Below, piece after piece: positions 29,886-38,023 of a DNA stretch of 64,000 nt. Each line of letters opens with the position of its first letter. The first letter of the stretch is position 1. Below the pieces are notes generated by a model. The model had not been told where the DNA came from and made no database searches. It saw nothing but the letters and a program-made list of their open reading frames with translations. The position numbers were made by a program, and so were the translations under genes. This DNA is from Phycisphaerales bacterium. Its GTDB lineage: Bacteria > Planctomycetota > Phycisphaerae > UBA1845 > UTPLA1. Location: the NCBI GenBank assembly GCA_020639075.1, contig JACKHI010000001.1:5270001-5334000 (forward strand), in the 5' to 3' direction.

Positions 29886-30646
29886 TCGGAAGAAGTGCAG
29901 TCTTCGAGGGATTTCGCGAGCGATTGTTCATCGAGGAAGCTCGGGACGACGCCGATTTTTCCAAGTTCCGAATTGAATACATCCAGGTAATGACGCAGGC
30001 GCGCGTCGGGATCGTCGAGCATGCCGCCGAAGTGGCGATTGGGATCATTGTAGATGCGAGCGACAGGCAATTCGCAGATCGACAGACCGCGGTCGTACGC
30101 CTGCACCCAGAATTGCAGCGGGAATGCATAGCCCGGGATTGAAAGATCGAGACGCGAGACGGCGGACACGCGATACGCCTTGAATCCGCAGAACGCATCG
30201 GTCAGTCGGAAGCCCAGGGTTTCGTTGATCAGGCAGGTAATTCGTTGATTGATGCGCCGGCGATCGTCGGGGGCGCCAGTGTTGCCGGGCAGTTCGGCCA
30301 GATAGCGCGAACCTGAGACGATATCCACGTCTCCTTGTCCGGCGCGCTCCAGGAAGCTCGGGATGAACGCCGGCTCGTGCTGATCGTCGCAGTCGATCGT
30401 AACGATCCAGTCGTACGCATTTCGCTCCGCGAATGCGAAGGCATCGATCAGGCTTTGGCCATAGCCGCGATTTTCGGGATGCGTGATGACGGAAATGTCC
30501 CGTTCCGCCGCGAGCAACTCGGGCGTCTTGTCCGTCGATCCATCGTCCACAACGAGGATGTCGCCATTCACCCGCCGGACTTCGCCCAGGACGCCGGACA
30601 CGTATCGGGCTTCGTTAAACACGGGAATTGCTGTCAGGATTCGCAA
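29882..30646 (-). CDS. Family 2 glycosyltransferase, dolichol-phosphate-mannose synthase type
   Basis: A 254-residue cytoplasmic or membrane-associated GT-A glycosyltransferase with IPVFNEARY at the start, VVDDGSTDKT, GYGQSLIDAF and DCDDQHEP (metal-binding DxD-like). There is no C-terminal membrane domain, so it resembles the short DPM1/undecaprenyl-phosphate sugar transferases. The start is best placed at TTG 30646, which has GAGAGG 6 bases upstream and gives the usual N-terminus LRILTAIPVFN; an upstream extension to 30703 has no such support. It overlaps the BshC-like gene by 4 bases and opens the long minus-strand block, divergent from dprA. Confidence 0.8.
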   Translation of the reverse strand: MRILTAIPVFNEARYVSGVLGEVRRVNGDILVVDDGSTDKTPELLAAERDISVITHPENRGYGQSLIDAFAFAERNAYDWIVTIDCDDQHEPAFIPSFLERAGQGDVDIVSGSRYLAELPGNTGAPDDRRRINQRITCLINETLGFRLTDAFCGFKAYRVSAVSRLDLSIPGYAFPLQFWVQAYDRGLSICELPVARIYNDPNRHFGGMLDDPDARLRHYLDVFNSELGKIGVVPSFLDEQSLAKSLEDCTSSE

Positions 30647-30831
30647 GCCACACCTCTCGCCAGCGTGCCGGGCGGTCGATCCACGGCCACCACAATGGGG
30701 CAATTGTAGTCAGGCCTGACGACGGTTTCGAGTCTGGGGTGATTCTCGATGTCCGGGTGCCACCAAAGCTGTCACTGACTGACGATTGTCGGGCTTGTCA
30801 TGCGTTTGGATGCGTTTTTAGATTTCGCGGC

Positions 30832-31989
30832 ATGGCTGCCAACGGACCCACCGACATCGCCCGGAAATACCTTCGATTGCACCTTTGCAGGGGTGTTGGT
30901 CCGATCCGATCCGCCCAGCTTGTGCGCGAGCTGGGCGGGATCGACGCCGTGCTGGGGGCTTCCGTCGCTCAACTGGCGAGCGTTCGCGGCGTCGGGCCTC
31001 AGACGGCGGAATCGATTGTGAATGGGCGGGACATTTCAGCCGTGGATGCGGAAGTTGACTTGGCGATGCGCAAGGACGTGCAGATTCTCTGCATTGAGGA
31101 CGTCGAATATCCGGCGTTACTTCGGCGCATCGAGGATCCGCCTGCGTGTCTGTACGTTCGCGGGACGCTTGAGGCCGAAGACGCGGTGTCGTTTGGAATC
31201 GTCGGCGCGAGACACGCGACGCATTACGGCGTCGAGCAGGCGGAGCGCTTCGGGGCCCGTGCGGCCGCAGCCGGCATGACGGTCATTTCCGGTATGGCGC
31301 GTGGCATCGATACCGCAGCGCATCACGGGGCGCTCGTTGCGAATGGTCGGACGATTGCGATCATCGGCTGCGGGCTTTCCTACCTCTATCCGCCCGACGC
31401 CGTCGAACTCGCCGAGCGGATTGAAAAGGCGGGCGCGATTCTGAGCGAACTGCCGATGGATGTCGCGCCGGATCCGAAGAACTTCCCGCCGCGCAATCGG
31501 ATCATCGCCGGGCTTTCGCTGGGGATTCTCGTCGTCGAGGCGGCGCAGCGGAGCGGGGCGTTGATTACTGCGAGGCTGGCGACGGAATACAACCGCGAGG
31601 TATTCGTGTTGCCCGGCCGCGTTGATATGCCGCAATCGGCAGGTTGCCACAATCTGATCCGCAAGGGCGAAGGGCAACTCGTGACGTGCTGGGAGGATGT
31701 ACTGGATGGCCTGGGCGAAGTCGGTGACGTGCTGCGCCAGCCAGCGGAAGATGAACGTGATGCACAAGACGACGGCAACGGGAGCGGTCGGAAAACGCAG
31801 TTCGTGTCGCTGAACGAAGAGGAGTCGAGCGTGTTCGATGCCATCGGCGACGAACCGGCACCGGTCGAGGCGATCTGCGAGGCGAGCGGCCTTGGCGCGG
31901 CCCGCGTCGCCATCGCATTGACGACGTTGCAGTTGAAGGGCGTCGTCCGGCGGGCGCCGGGCGAGCTGTTTTACAGGGCGATGGGATGA
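30832..31989 (+). CDS. dprA: DprA, DNA processing / RecA-loading protein
   Basis: A 385-residue cytoplasmic protein that binds incoming single-stranded DNA and loads RecA during transformation. An N-terminal helix-hairpin-helix region (CRGVGPIRSAQLVRELGG and VRGVGPQTAESI) precedes the DprA Rossmann domain with GIVGARHATHYG, ISGMARGIDTAAH, GCGLSYLYPP, FPPRNRIIAGLS and SGALITARLA. A C-terminal winged-helix (DML1-like) follows after an acidic linker. Start is ATG 30832, giving MAANGPTDIARKYLRL; the longer frame from 30628 overlaps the opposite gene and lacks a ribosome binding site. Together with the ComEA-like protein it hints at competence, although DprA occurs widely. Confidence 0.93.
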   Translation: MAANGPTDIARKYLRLHLCRGVGPIRSAQLVRELGGIDAVLGASVAQLASVRGVGPQTAESIVNGRDISAVDAEVDLAMRKDVQILCIEDVEYPALLRRIEDPPACLYVRGTLEAEDAVSFGIVGARHATHYGVEQAERFGARAAAAGMTVISGMARGIDTAAHHGALVANGRTIAIIGCGLSYLYPPDAVELAERIEKAGAILSELPMDVAPDPKNFPPRNRIIAGLSLGILVVEAAQRSGALITARLATEYNREVFVLPGRVDMPQSAGCHNLIRKGEGQLVTCWEDVLDGLGEVGDVLRQPAEDERDAQDDGNGSGRKTQFVSLNEEESSVFDAIGDEPAPVEAICEASGLGAARVAIALTTLQLKGVVRRAPGELFYRAMG

Positions 31990-32048
31990 GCGGGCCGTGC
32001 TGGGGACGGCGCAGGCAGGCCGGGCGCCGCTTGCGTCCGGCCCGCGAC

Positions 32049-32083
32049 TTGCGTCGGCGTCAATTGTATGCTATTATTCCCAT
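32049..32083 (+). promoter_or_regulatory. arsR promoter with overlapping inverted repeat; leaderless start
   Basis: TTGCGT (32049-32054) and TATTAT (32072-32077) are 17 bases apart, a good sigma-70-type pair. The -10 box ends 6 bases before the arsR ATG and there is no ribosome binding site, so the mRNA is probably leaderless. An inverted repeat TATG-N10-CATA (about 32067-32084) covers the -10 box and is a candidate ArsR operator. Confidence 0.55.
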
Positions 32084-32422
32084 ATGGCCATTAATAAGAA
32101 ATCCGGCATCAACAGGCAGCGATATGAGTCGCGTGCGGCGATCGCCAAGGCGCTGGCCCATCCCAGCCGGTTGATGATTCTCGAAGCTCTCGAGCAGAGG
32201 GAACAGTGCGTTTCCGATCTGACGGAACTCGTGGGGGCGGATCAATCCACCGTTTCGAAGCACCTTTCCATTCTGAAGCAGGCGGGGCTGGTCGACATTC
32301 GCAAGGAGGGCGTGATGACATTTTATCGCGTCAAAGTCTGCTGCCTGTCGGGGTTCTGGCAGTGCATCGAAACAGTGCTCAAGGAGAATTTGAAGGATCA
32401 GCGCGCGGCCGTGGGACTTTGA
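32084..32422 (+). CDS. arsR: ArsR-family metalloregulator
   Basis: A 112-residue winged-helix repressor of the ArsR/SmtB group. The recognition helix region reads LVGADQSTVSKHLSILKQAGLV, followed by the wing (DIRKEGVMTFYRV). It has Cys42 in EQCVSDL, where classic ArsR has CVCDL, so only one of the usual two thiols is kept there; three more Cys (86, 87, 94) lie in the C-terminal helix, and these could complete an arsenic(III)-binding site. It heads a tandem set with a permease, two thiol proteins and ArsG, and probably represses them, releasing DNA when it binds trivalent arsenic. The metal is inferred from context. Confidence 0.85.
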   Translation: MAINKKSGINRQRYESRAAIAKALAHPSRLMILEALEQREQCVSDLTELVGADQSTVSKHLSILKQAGLVDIRKEGVMTFYRVKVCCLSGFWQCIETVLKENLKDQRAAVGL

Positions 32423-32484
32423 GCCGCATTTTTTTTTTCATTTTATGGCGAGTTGGCAATAAATGCATATTAAGTTGGTGCGAA

Positions 32485-33789
32485 ATGAAGCAATGGAAGA
32501 TTTTGGGCGCGTTCAGTTCTCTGTTTCTCATTGCGTATTACTTGCCGCTTGGCGATGCGAAAGTCACCAACGCCATTCTTGAGGCTTTCAAGATGGTGCA
32601 ATGGTACGCGCGGAACCACACGCTTGCGTGCGTCGTGCCGGCGTTGTTCATCGCCGGCGGCATCATCACGTTTCTGTCGAAGGAGACCGTGCTGCGGCAT
32701 CTGGGACCGAAAGCCGGCAAAGTGGAGGCGTACGGCGTCGCGTCCGTTTCGGGAAGCGTGCTGGCCGTCTGCTCGTGCAGCGTGCTGCCGATGTTTGCCG
32801 GCATCTATCGCGTGGGCGCGGGGCTCGGACCTGCGGCCGCGTTCCTCTACGCGGGGCCGGCCATCAACATTCTCGCGCTGTTTCTGACGGCACGCGTGCT
32901 CGGATTTGAAATTGGCGTCGCCCGCGCTGTCGGAGCGATGGTCTTCGGCATCCTCATCGGCCTCATCATGGCGCTGGTATTTCGAAAAGACGAGCAAGTT
33001 CGCGCCAAGGCAGCAATGCTCGAGCCGGATGCACCGGCGCCGCGCCGTTCGCTATTTCAGACGGTGATCTACTTTGCGGCGATGATGGCGTTTCTCATCT
33101 TCAGCGATTGGTACAACCCCGGAAATGCGGTGATTGTGACGAACGACGGAACGACGATGCAGGTCGTGGTGCTTCAGGAAACGCGCGACGAGGTCGTCGC
33201 TCAGATTGATCGATCCGTCGGCGGATTGAAGGTCGGCGACAAGATCACGCTTGATAAGTCGTCCATTGCATCGATCACCGACGCCGGCGGCTGGGTCATG
33301 ACGATTTATCACGTGAAGTGGTGGCTGGCGGGCCTGATGGGCGTGGCCGTCCTGCTGATGGTCTGGCGATGGTTCGATCGAGCGGAAGTCGCGGAGTGGA
33401 TGCGAAACACGTGGGACTTCGCCAAGTTGCTGGTTCCGCTGCTGTTTGGCGGCGTATTCGTCGTCGGATTTCTCGGGGCGCTGCTGCCCGACGAACAGGT
33501 CGCGGCGCTGGTCGGCGACAACAGTCTTACGTCGAACCTGATCGCGTCCGTTGTTGGATGCCTGTTTTACTTCGCCACGCTGACGGAGATCCCAATCCTC
33601 CAGTCGTTGATGGAGCACGGCATGGCAAAGGGGCCCGCCCTTGCGCTGCTCTTGGCGGGACCGGCGTTGTCGCTGCCCAGCCTGCTTGTCATTCGCAAAG
33701 TCATCGGCGACGGCAAGACGTTTGTGTTTACAGGGCTCGTGATCGTGATGGCGACGTTTGTGGGAATGATCTACGGCGCGTTTGCATGA
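32485..33789 (+). CDS. ArsP-like permease (DUF318 family)
   Basis: A 434-residue inner-membrane permease with about ten predicted membrane segments in two halves, split by a soluble region of about 70 residues (NDGTTMQVVVLQETRDEV to SSIASITDAGG). The conserved CSCSVLPMFAGIYRVGAGLGPA and the repeat-half LFYFATLTEIPILQSLMEHGMAKGPA-type motifs are those of the predicted-permease family that includes ArsP, an efflux protein for trivalent organoarsenicals. Other members serve unknown substrates, so the substrate is inferred from the arsR/arsEFG context. Start is ATG 32485; a T10 run lies 40-60 bases upstream and no clear ribosome binding site is seen. Confidence 0.8.
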   Translation: MKQWKILGAFSSLFLIAYYLPLGDAKVTNAILEAFKMVQWYARNHTLACVVPALFIAGGIITFLSKETVLRHLGPKAGKVEAYGVASVSGSVLAVCSCSVLPMFAGIYRVGAGLGPAAAFLYAGPAINILALFLTARVLGFEIGVARAVGAMVFGILIGLIMALVFRKDEQVRAKAAMLEPDAPAPRRSLFQTVIYFAAMMAFLIFSDWYNPGNAVIVTNDGTTMQVVVLQETRDEVVAQIDRSVGGLKVGDKITLDKSSIASITDAGGWVMTIYHVKWWLAGLMGVAVLLMVWRWFDRAEVAEWMRNTWDFAKLLVPLLFGGVFVVGFLGALLPDEQVAALVGDNSLTSNLIASVVGCLFYFATLTEIPILQSLMEHGMAKGPALALLLAGPALSLPSLLVIRKVIGDGKTFVFTGLVIVMATFVGMIYGAFA

Positions 33790-33810
33790 CGCCGAAGAAG
33801 GAGCGCTCCA

Positions 33811-34044
33811 ATGAAGATCGAAGTACTGGGCACGGGATGCACGAAATGCAGGTTGCTGGAGACGGCCGCGAAGGCGGCCGCGGATCGCCTGGGCGTGTCG
33901 TATTCCATCGATCACGTGACGGATATCAACAAGATCACGGAATACGGCGTGATGATGACGCCTGCGCTCGTGATAGACGGGAAAGTCCGCGTCGTCGGAC
34001 GCGTGCCGAACGACGCCGAATTGGCGAAGCTGCTGCAAGGGTGA
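33811..34044 (+). CDS. arsE: Small thioredoxin-fold CxxC protein (ArsE-like)
   Basis: A 77-residue cytoplasmic thioredoxin-fold protein with redox motif C10-T-K-C13 and the cis-Pro loop MMTPALVI. This is the short redox-disulfide (thioredoxin-3) group. In organoarsenical operons with arsF and arsG, such a protein is called ArsE and is linked to reduction of nitro-aromatic arsenicals. Assignment rests on the order permease-arsE-arsF-arsG. It has AAGGAG 6 bases before the ATG and follows the permease by 21 bases. Confidence 0.75.
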   Translation: MKIEVLGTGCTKCRLLETAAKAAADRLGVSYSIDHVTDINKITEYGVMMTPALVIDGKVRVVGRVPNDAELAKLLQG

Positions 34045-34083
34045 GACGGGCGGGTTCACAGCGGGAGCGCGAAAGGAGACGCC

Positions 34084-34629
34084 ATGCGCGCAAAGATTCT
34101 GATCAAGGGAGTGTTGTTGACGTTTGTCGTTGTCAGCGTCGCCTACATGGTGGTGACAGAACTCTCAAACGAATCAGTGACGTTACCGGCTGACGAGGAG
34201 AACGTCGTTCCTGTCGTTGCCGCGGAAATGGCAACGTCCGATGTTTCGCCTGCGCCAGCCAAAGTCCAGCCATCGGGACAGCAGCGGCCGTCGCACAGAA
34301 TCATTGCCTACTACTTCCACAACACGCAGCGATGTAAGACGTGTCTTGCCATCGAGCGCTTGTCGGAAGCGGCATTGCGAGAAGAGTTCGGACATGAATT
34401 CCAGAGCGGTGTTCTCGAGTGGCGGGTGATCAACATGGAGGAGCCGCCCAACGAGCACTTTGTGCAGGATTACGGTCTCGTCACAAGTTCGTTGGTGCTC
34501 GTGGATACGCTTGATGGCGAGCAGCGCGCGTGGATCAATATGGACCGTGTCTGGCAGCTCATTCATGATGATGAAGCGGCGTTCAAGCAATACGTGGCCG
34601 AGCAGGCCCGCAAGTACCTGGAGTCATGA
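34084..34629 (+). CDS. arsF: ArsF-like nitroreductase-associated thiol protein
   Basis: A 181-residue protein anchored by one N-terminal membrane segment (about 8-24) with a thioredoxin-like domain outside. The domain begins IIAYYFHNTQRCKTC with C84-x-x-C87, then LAIERLSEAALREEF, VINMEEPPNEHFVQDYGL, SLVLVD and a closing WQLIHDDEAAFKQYV helix. This is the family described as nitrophenyl compound nitroreductase subunit ArsF, found next to arsG. With ArsE it is thought to support reduction of nitrated aromatic arsenicals before export. GAAAGGAG precedes the ATG. It overlaps arsG by 4 bases (ATGA), so the two are coupled. Confidence 0.85.
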   Translation: MRAKILIKGVLLTFVVVSVAYMVVTELSNESVTLPADEENVVPVVAAEMATSDVSPAPAKVQPSGQQRPSHRIIAYYFHNTQRCKTCLAIERLSEAALREEFGHEFQSGVLEWRVINMEEPPNEHFVQDYGLVTSSLVLVDTLDGEQRAWINMDRVWQLIHDDEAAFKQYVAEQARKYLES

Positions 34630-35339
34630 TGGCGTCGGCGGAATGGTGGGCGGCGATCGTTGCGGCGGCCTGGACGGGTGTTCTGACAGCAATCAGCCCG
34701 TGTCCGTTGGCCACCAACGTGGCGGCTATTTCATTCATCAGCCGACGCGTCGAGAGCCCGAGGGCGGCGCTGCTGACGGGGCTCCTCTACGCCCTGGGGC
34801 GCAGTATTGTGTATGTGGCGATTGCCACAATCCTTGTCGGCAGCCTGTTGTCGGCGCCGACGATATCTAGCGTCCTGCAAAAATACCTGAACCGAATGCT
34901 CGGGCCGATCCTGATTCTCGTCGGGATGGTGCTACTGGGGCTGATCACGCTGCCGACTCGCGGGTCCGGGCTGGAGCAGAAAGTCGGCGAGCGGGTCATC
35001 AACTGGGGGATCTGGGCGGGGCTGCCGCTCGGAGTGATCTTTGCGCTGACGTTTTGTCCTGCCTCCGCCGCGCTGTATTTCGCCGGCCTGATTCCGCTGT
35101 CCATCAAGTATGAGTCGAGCATCCTGCTGCCCGCGGTATTCGGCATCAGCACGGCGCTGCCGGTTGTGGCCTTTGCCGTTCTCATCGCTGTCGGCGCGAA
35201 TGTGATGGGCAAGGCGTTCGACCGCGTCAGCGCCTTCGAATACTGGTCCCGGCGCATTACGGGCGTGGTATTCGTGGTCATCGGCGTTTACTTTTGCCTT
35301 GCGTTCATCTTCAAGGTCGTTCCGACGAGTGTCGGCTGA
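34626..35339 (+). CDS. arsG: ArsG-like aromatic arsenical efflux permease (CcdA/DsbD-like)
   Basis: A 237-residue inner-membrane protein with six membrane segments. The opening LTAISPCPLATNVAAISFI and the mirror motif LTFCPASAALYF carry the paired membrane Cys residues of the CcdA fold. The wording and size match the ArsG family of permeases for aromatic trivalent arsenicals. It is the last membrane component of the arsR-permease-arsE-arsF-arsG set. The CcdA likeness could also mean it passes electrons to ArsF outside the membrane; sequence alone does not settle transport versus thiol relay. Confidence 0.85.
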   Translation: MMASAEWWAAIVAAAWTGVLTAISPCPLATNVAAISFISRRVESPRAALLTGLLYALGRSIVYVAIATILVGSLLSAPTISSVLQKYLNRMLGPILILVGMVLLGLITLPTRGSGLEQKVGERVINWGIWAGLPLGVIFALTFCPASAALYFAGLIPLSIKYESSILLPAVFGISTALPVVAFAVLIAVGANVMGKAFDRVSAFEYWSRRITGVVFVVIGVYFCLAFIFKVVPTSVG

Positions 35340-35413
35340 CCCTTGCCCGCAATGCATCGCGCCCTCGTCGACGGCGCGTTGTCCGCCGCGGAAGGCGGGA
35401 CTGGAGTTCTCAG

Positions 35414-35668
35414 ATGCACCAACCGGATCACAAGATCTGCTACGGCAAGATGTTCCCTGATGCGCTTCATTTCGTTTCGGATCAGAGAGTCATCGGAAAG
35501 GCGTTCTGGTTCGAGATGGACACGGCCGGCGGAGTGACTCGGTCAGATCGTCAGGTCGGCGTGGATCATGAGCAATGGGACGACTGCCGGGATTGTCCGG
35601 AATTCGAACATTGCTATCGACTCTGTATTGGCAAGCTGGCACTTGAAGCCGTGATTGCAGACCGGTAG
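35414..35668 (+). CDS. Small Cys-rich protein downstream of arsG
   Basis: An 84-residue protein with five Cys: C9, and a cluster C58-x2-C61-x5-C67-x3-C71 within WDDCRDCPEFEHCYRLCIG. The spacing suggests a zinc or iron-sulfur site, or a thiol cluster for a soft metal. I do not recognise a named family. It lies 74 bases after arsG on the same strand and may be the sixth member of the operon. Start is ATG 35414; an upstream Arg-rich extension overlaps the arsG end and was rejected. No function is proposed beyond metal or thiol binding. Confidence 0.6.
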   Translation: MHQPDHKICYGKMFPDALHFVSDQRVIGKAFWFEMDTAGGVTRSDRQVGVDHEQWDDCRDCPEFEHCYRLCIGKLALEAVIADR

Positions 35669-36159
35669 CGAGGGGATTTCGCCCCGTTCTTCTCCACGAG
35701 CGAGTCGATTCCGCGCATGCGGCCGGCGAGGGTTGCACTTGGCACGGCGCACCTAGCAAAGCTTCGTGCCAAGAAAGAGGTTCATCACGGAAAATCGGGA
35801 TGACTCGGTGCGCCGGCACAAGCGCGACAGGTGTATCCACCCTGGATCCCGTAGGGATCACATGAGATTAGCCCCCCGTTTTCCAACGGGGGGTTGGCGG
35901 TCGTTTCTCAGGCCCCATCCCAGCGGGACGGGATGAGCTTGATGCGCGGAGTCGCGCCGTACCTACGGCACGGCAATGGTAGTAACCAACTATCAATCCC
36001 AGCCTTGAAAGGCTGGGCTATTCTCAGCGCGTCCCAATCGGGACGCGGTACTCGCGCTACGGCGGATGCCTATGGAGCTTCACGATATTCCGTGATGAAC
36101 CAAGAAAGACTGGCGCGCCTCGATATGAACTGCATGGGTTGAGCACAGTGCGTTGACGG
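35669..36159. repeat. Gap with four consecutive hairpin repeats
   Basis: No gene is supported. Between 35870 and 36050 four stem-loops follow one another: CCCCCCGTT-TTCC-AACGGGGGG (35872-35893), CATCCC/GGGATG near 35913-35935, CCCAGCC-TTGAAA-GGCTGGG (35998-36017) and CGCGTCCC-AATC-GGGACGCG (36028-36047). The third has the same TTGAAA loop as the palindromes at 42.2 and 44.8 kb. Confidence 0.8.
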
Positions 36160-36600
36160 TCAGGGCGTCGGCGTCGCGTCTGCCGGGTAGACCTTGATCG
36201 ATGTCGTCCCCGTCATTGTTCCGTCTTCGAGTTCGACTGTGTAGTCAAAGCTGTCGGTGCCGAAGAAGTCCGCCGGCGCGGTGTAAGAAAAACTGCCGTC
36301 GTCGTTGAGATTCAGCGTACCGCCGTAGGTTGTGTTGGTCGCTTTGGCGATGACTGAGATTGCATCGGCGTCGTTTGCGATGACGCCGTTGTCCGACGTG
36401 ACGTCGATCATGCGCGTGCCGATCAGTGCATAGCTCTCAGGATTGGCCGAGGACGACGGACGATCGATTCCGCCGAGGCCGAGATTGTCGAGCGTGACGC
36501 CGTCGCAGCCCGCGACGACGATCGCGAGCATCAACCAGAAGCAACACTGGAAGAAGACGTTCGTCGTTGTACCTAAATCGGTATTGTGTCGTCGCTGCAT
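36160..36600 (-). CDS. Small lipoprotein with one cadherin/Ig-like domain
   Basis: A 146-residue exported protein. The N-terminus has a basic stretch, a hydrophobic core (FWLMLAIVV) and a lipobox VAGC, so it is probably a lipoprotein cleaved before Cys32. The single domain reads GTLNLNDDGSFSYTAP and FFGTDSFDYTVEL, the hallmark of VCBS/cadherin-like bacterial Ig domains that usually occur as long tandem arrays in adhesins; a lone copy on a lipoprotein is unusual. The mature protein is acidic. It stands alone on the minus strand. A binding role is inferred only from fold. Confidence 0.7.
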   Translation of the reverse strand: MQRRHNTDLGTTTNVFFQCCFWLMLAIVVAGCDGVTLDNLGLGGIDRPSSSANPESYALIGTRMIDVTSDNGVIANDADAISVIAKATNTTYGGTLNLNDDGSFSYTAPADFFGTDSFDYTVELEDGTMTGTTSIKVYPADATPTP

Positions 36601-37190
36601 GCCTGGCTACCCCCCAAGGTTCAAGTCTGTCGGCCTCGCCACAACTCGCCCGAGTCAAACCGGATGCAATGCCGGGGCCAAATCGTGCAGTCGCGTGGGC
36701 TGGGATCGGACCGTTCAATAAGTCGTGGGTTCGGTGACGGCCAGGCCGTATCGACGGCGACGCTGCAGGAATCTCCGGGAGGGGCCGTTTGTGATGTTGC
36801 GGTGATTCTGTGCGACGCCGGCAGAATCTGCGGCCTCCATGTGGCCTGGCGAAAATCGCCGTCGTCACCTAACTTGTTTCAAATTAATGTTTTATGAGTC
36901 GTTGCGAATCACAAAGACCGATCGGTGCCAGAAAAATCGCAACGATTGCCGCACGCCTAAAGATTTTTCGATCGTTGAACCGATTCCTATTTTACCTATG
37001 ATTCCTAAATTACCCAAGTTAACATGCCGAGGGCCCCACGGGTTGCGACGCGAGGGGGGAATCGAGGCGGCTTCGACAGGACGCGACGCCGGCTAAACCA
37101 AGTGTATGGACGAAGGAATCCGCGACGCACGGAGCTGGCTCGCGAGTTCGAGTAAACCTGGGCCTTGGAGCCCGATGGAGATTACGGCAG
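36601..37190 (+). promoter_or_regulatory. Gene-free gap with a sigma-70-type promoter at 36975-37002
   Basis: No gene is seen in this 590-base gap. An AT-rich part (36880-37020) holds TTGAAC (36975-36980) and TATGAT (36997-37002) with 16 bases between, pointing toward the B12-binding-fold gene, which would give a leader of about 180 bases. The leader has no recognisable cobalamin-box motif. Confidence 0.5.
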
Positions 37191-37925
37191 ATGAGCAACA
37201 CGCGCCTTTTTGATCGGTATGTCGATCCTCTTCTCAAGGGACAGCGAAGCACGTGCAGGACGTTGATCACTGAGGCGCTTGAAGGCGGAACGTGTCCGAA
37301 GCGGCTTTACCAGGATGTCGTCTGGCCGGCGATGGAGCACGTCGATCGGCTCTATCGGGACGATCACATCAATGTCGCCGTCGAGCACATGGCGACGCGA
37401 ATCAACCGAACAGTTGCGGACCACATCCAGTCACGTCTCGAACGATCGGCGAAGAATGGCAAGCGAATCATCATTACGAGCGCCGACGGCGAGGCTGAAG
37501 AAATCAGTGCCCAGATGTGCGCGGATCTCTTCGAGGCCGCGGGTTGGGAAGTGTACTTCCTCGGCGCCGGCATTCCGCGCGACGAGATGGGTTCCCTCGT
37601 CGGTCAGCTCCAGCCCGACACGCTCATGATCGTCGGAAGCAAACCGACGGATGTCCCCATCGTGCGACAGACAATTGACTATATTCGTGAAATCAATGCG
37701 TGCCCCAGAATGAACGTCCTTGTATCCGGCGGCGTCTTCAACCGGGCCGAAGGTCTGTGGAGAGAGGTCAAGGCCGATTTCTTCGCCCAGACGGCATCGG
37801 AAGCGCTCGAGATCGCGATCGGCGCTGAACCGCGGAAGGCCGAAACCAAGATTCCAGGCGCACCCAAGAAGCGCCGCCGCCGCCGCCGACCGCCGCTGCT
37901 CGCGCAGATGGAAGCGTCGGCTTGA
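37191..37925 (+). CDS. B12-binding-fold protein lacking the cobalt-binding His
   Basis: A 244-residue cytoplasmic protein with the two-part layout of methionine synthase/MerR-type cobalamin domains: an N-terminal four-helix cap (about 1-85, with VWPAMEHVDRLYRDDHINVAVEHMA) and a Rossmann-like domain (about 90-215) with GSKPTD and VSGGVFNR. The family motif DxHxxG, whose His binds cobalt from below, is replaced by DGEAEE, so base-off/His-on binding is not possible. It may bind B12 in another way, or a different ligand. The tail is very basic (KKRRRRRRPP). GGAG lies about 9 bases before the ATG. No enzyme partner is adjacent. Confidence 0.75.
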   Translation: MSNTRLFDRYVDPLLKGQRSTCRTLITEALEGGTCPKRLYQDVVWPAMEHVDRLYRDDHINVAVEHMATRINRTVADHIQSRLERSAKNGKRIIITSADGEAEEISAQMCADLFEAAGWEVYFLGAGIPRDEMGSLVGQLQPDTLMIVGSKPTDVPIVRQTIDYIREINACPRMNVLVSGGVFNRAEGLWREVKADFFAQTASEALEIAIGAEPRKAETKIPGAPKKRRRRRRPPLLAQMEASA

Positions 37926-38023
37926 CGACTTAACCTGCCTGTTGATTCACTGTCGATTTCGAGTGGTAATTGCGAGCCCTGTGGCGTCGATTCGCCGCGG
38001 GGCTCGTCTGTTGATTACCTGCA

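Noticed and set aside
37003..37190. Cobalamin riboswitch before the B12-binding-fold gene
   Set aside because: No B12-box-like sequence is seen in the leader, and the protein itself lacks the cobalt-binding His.
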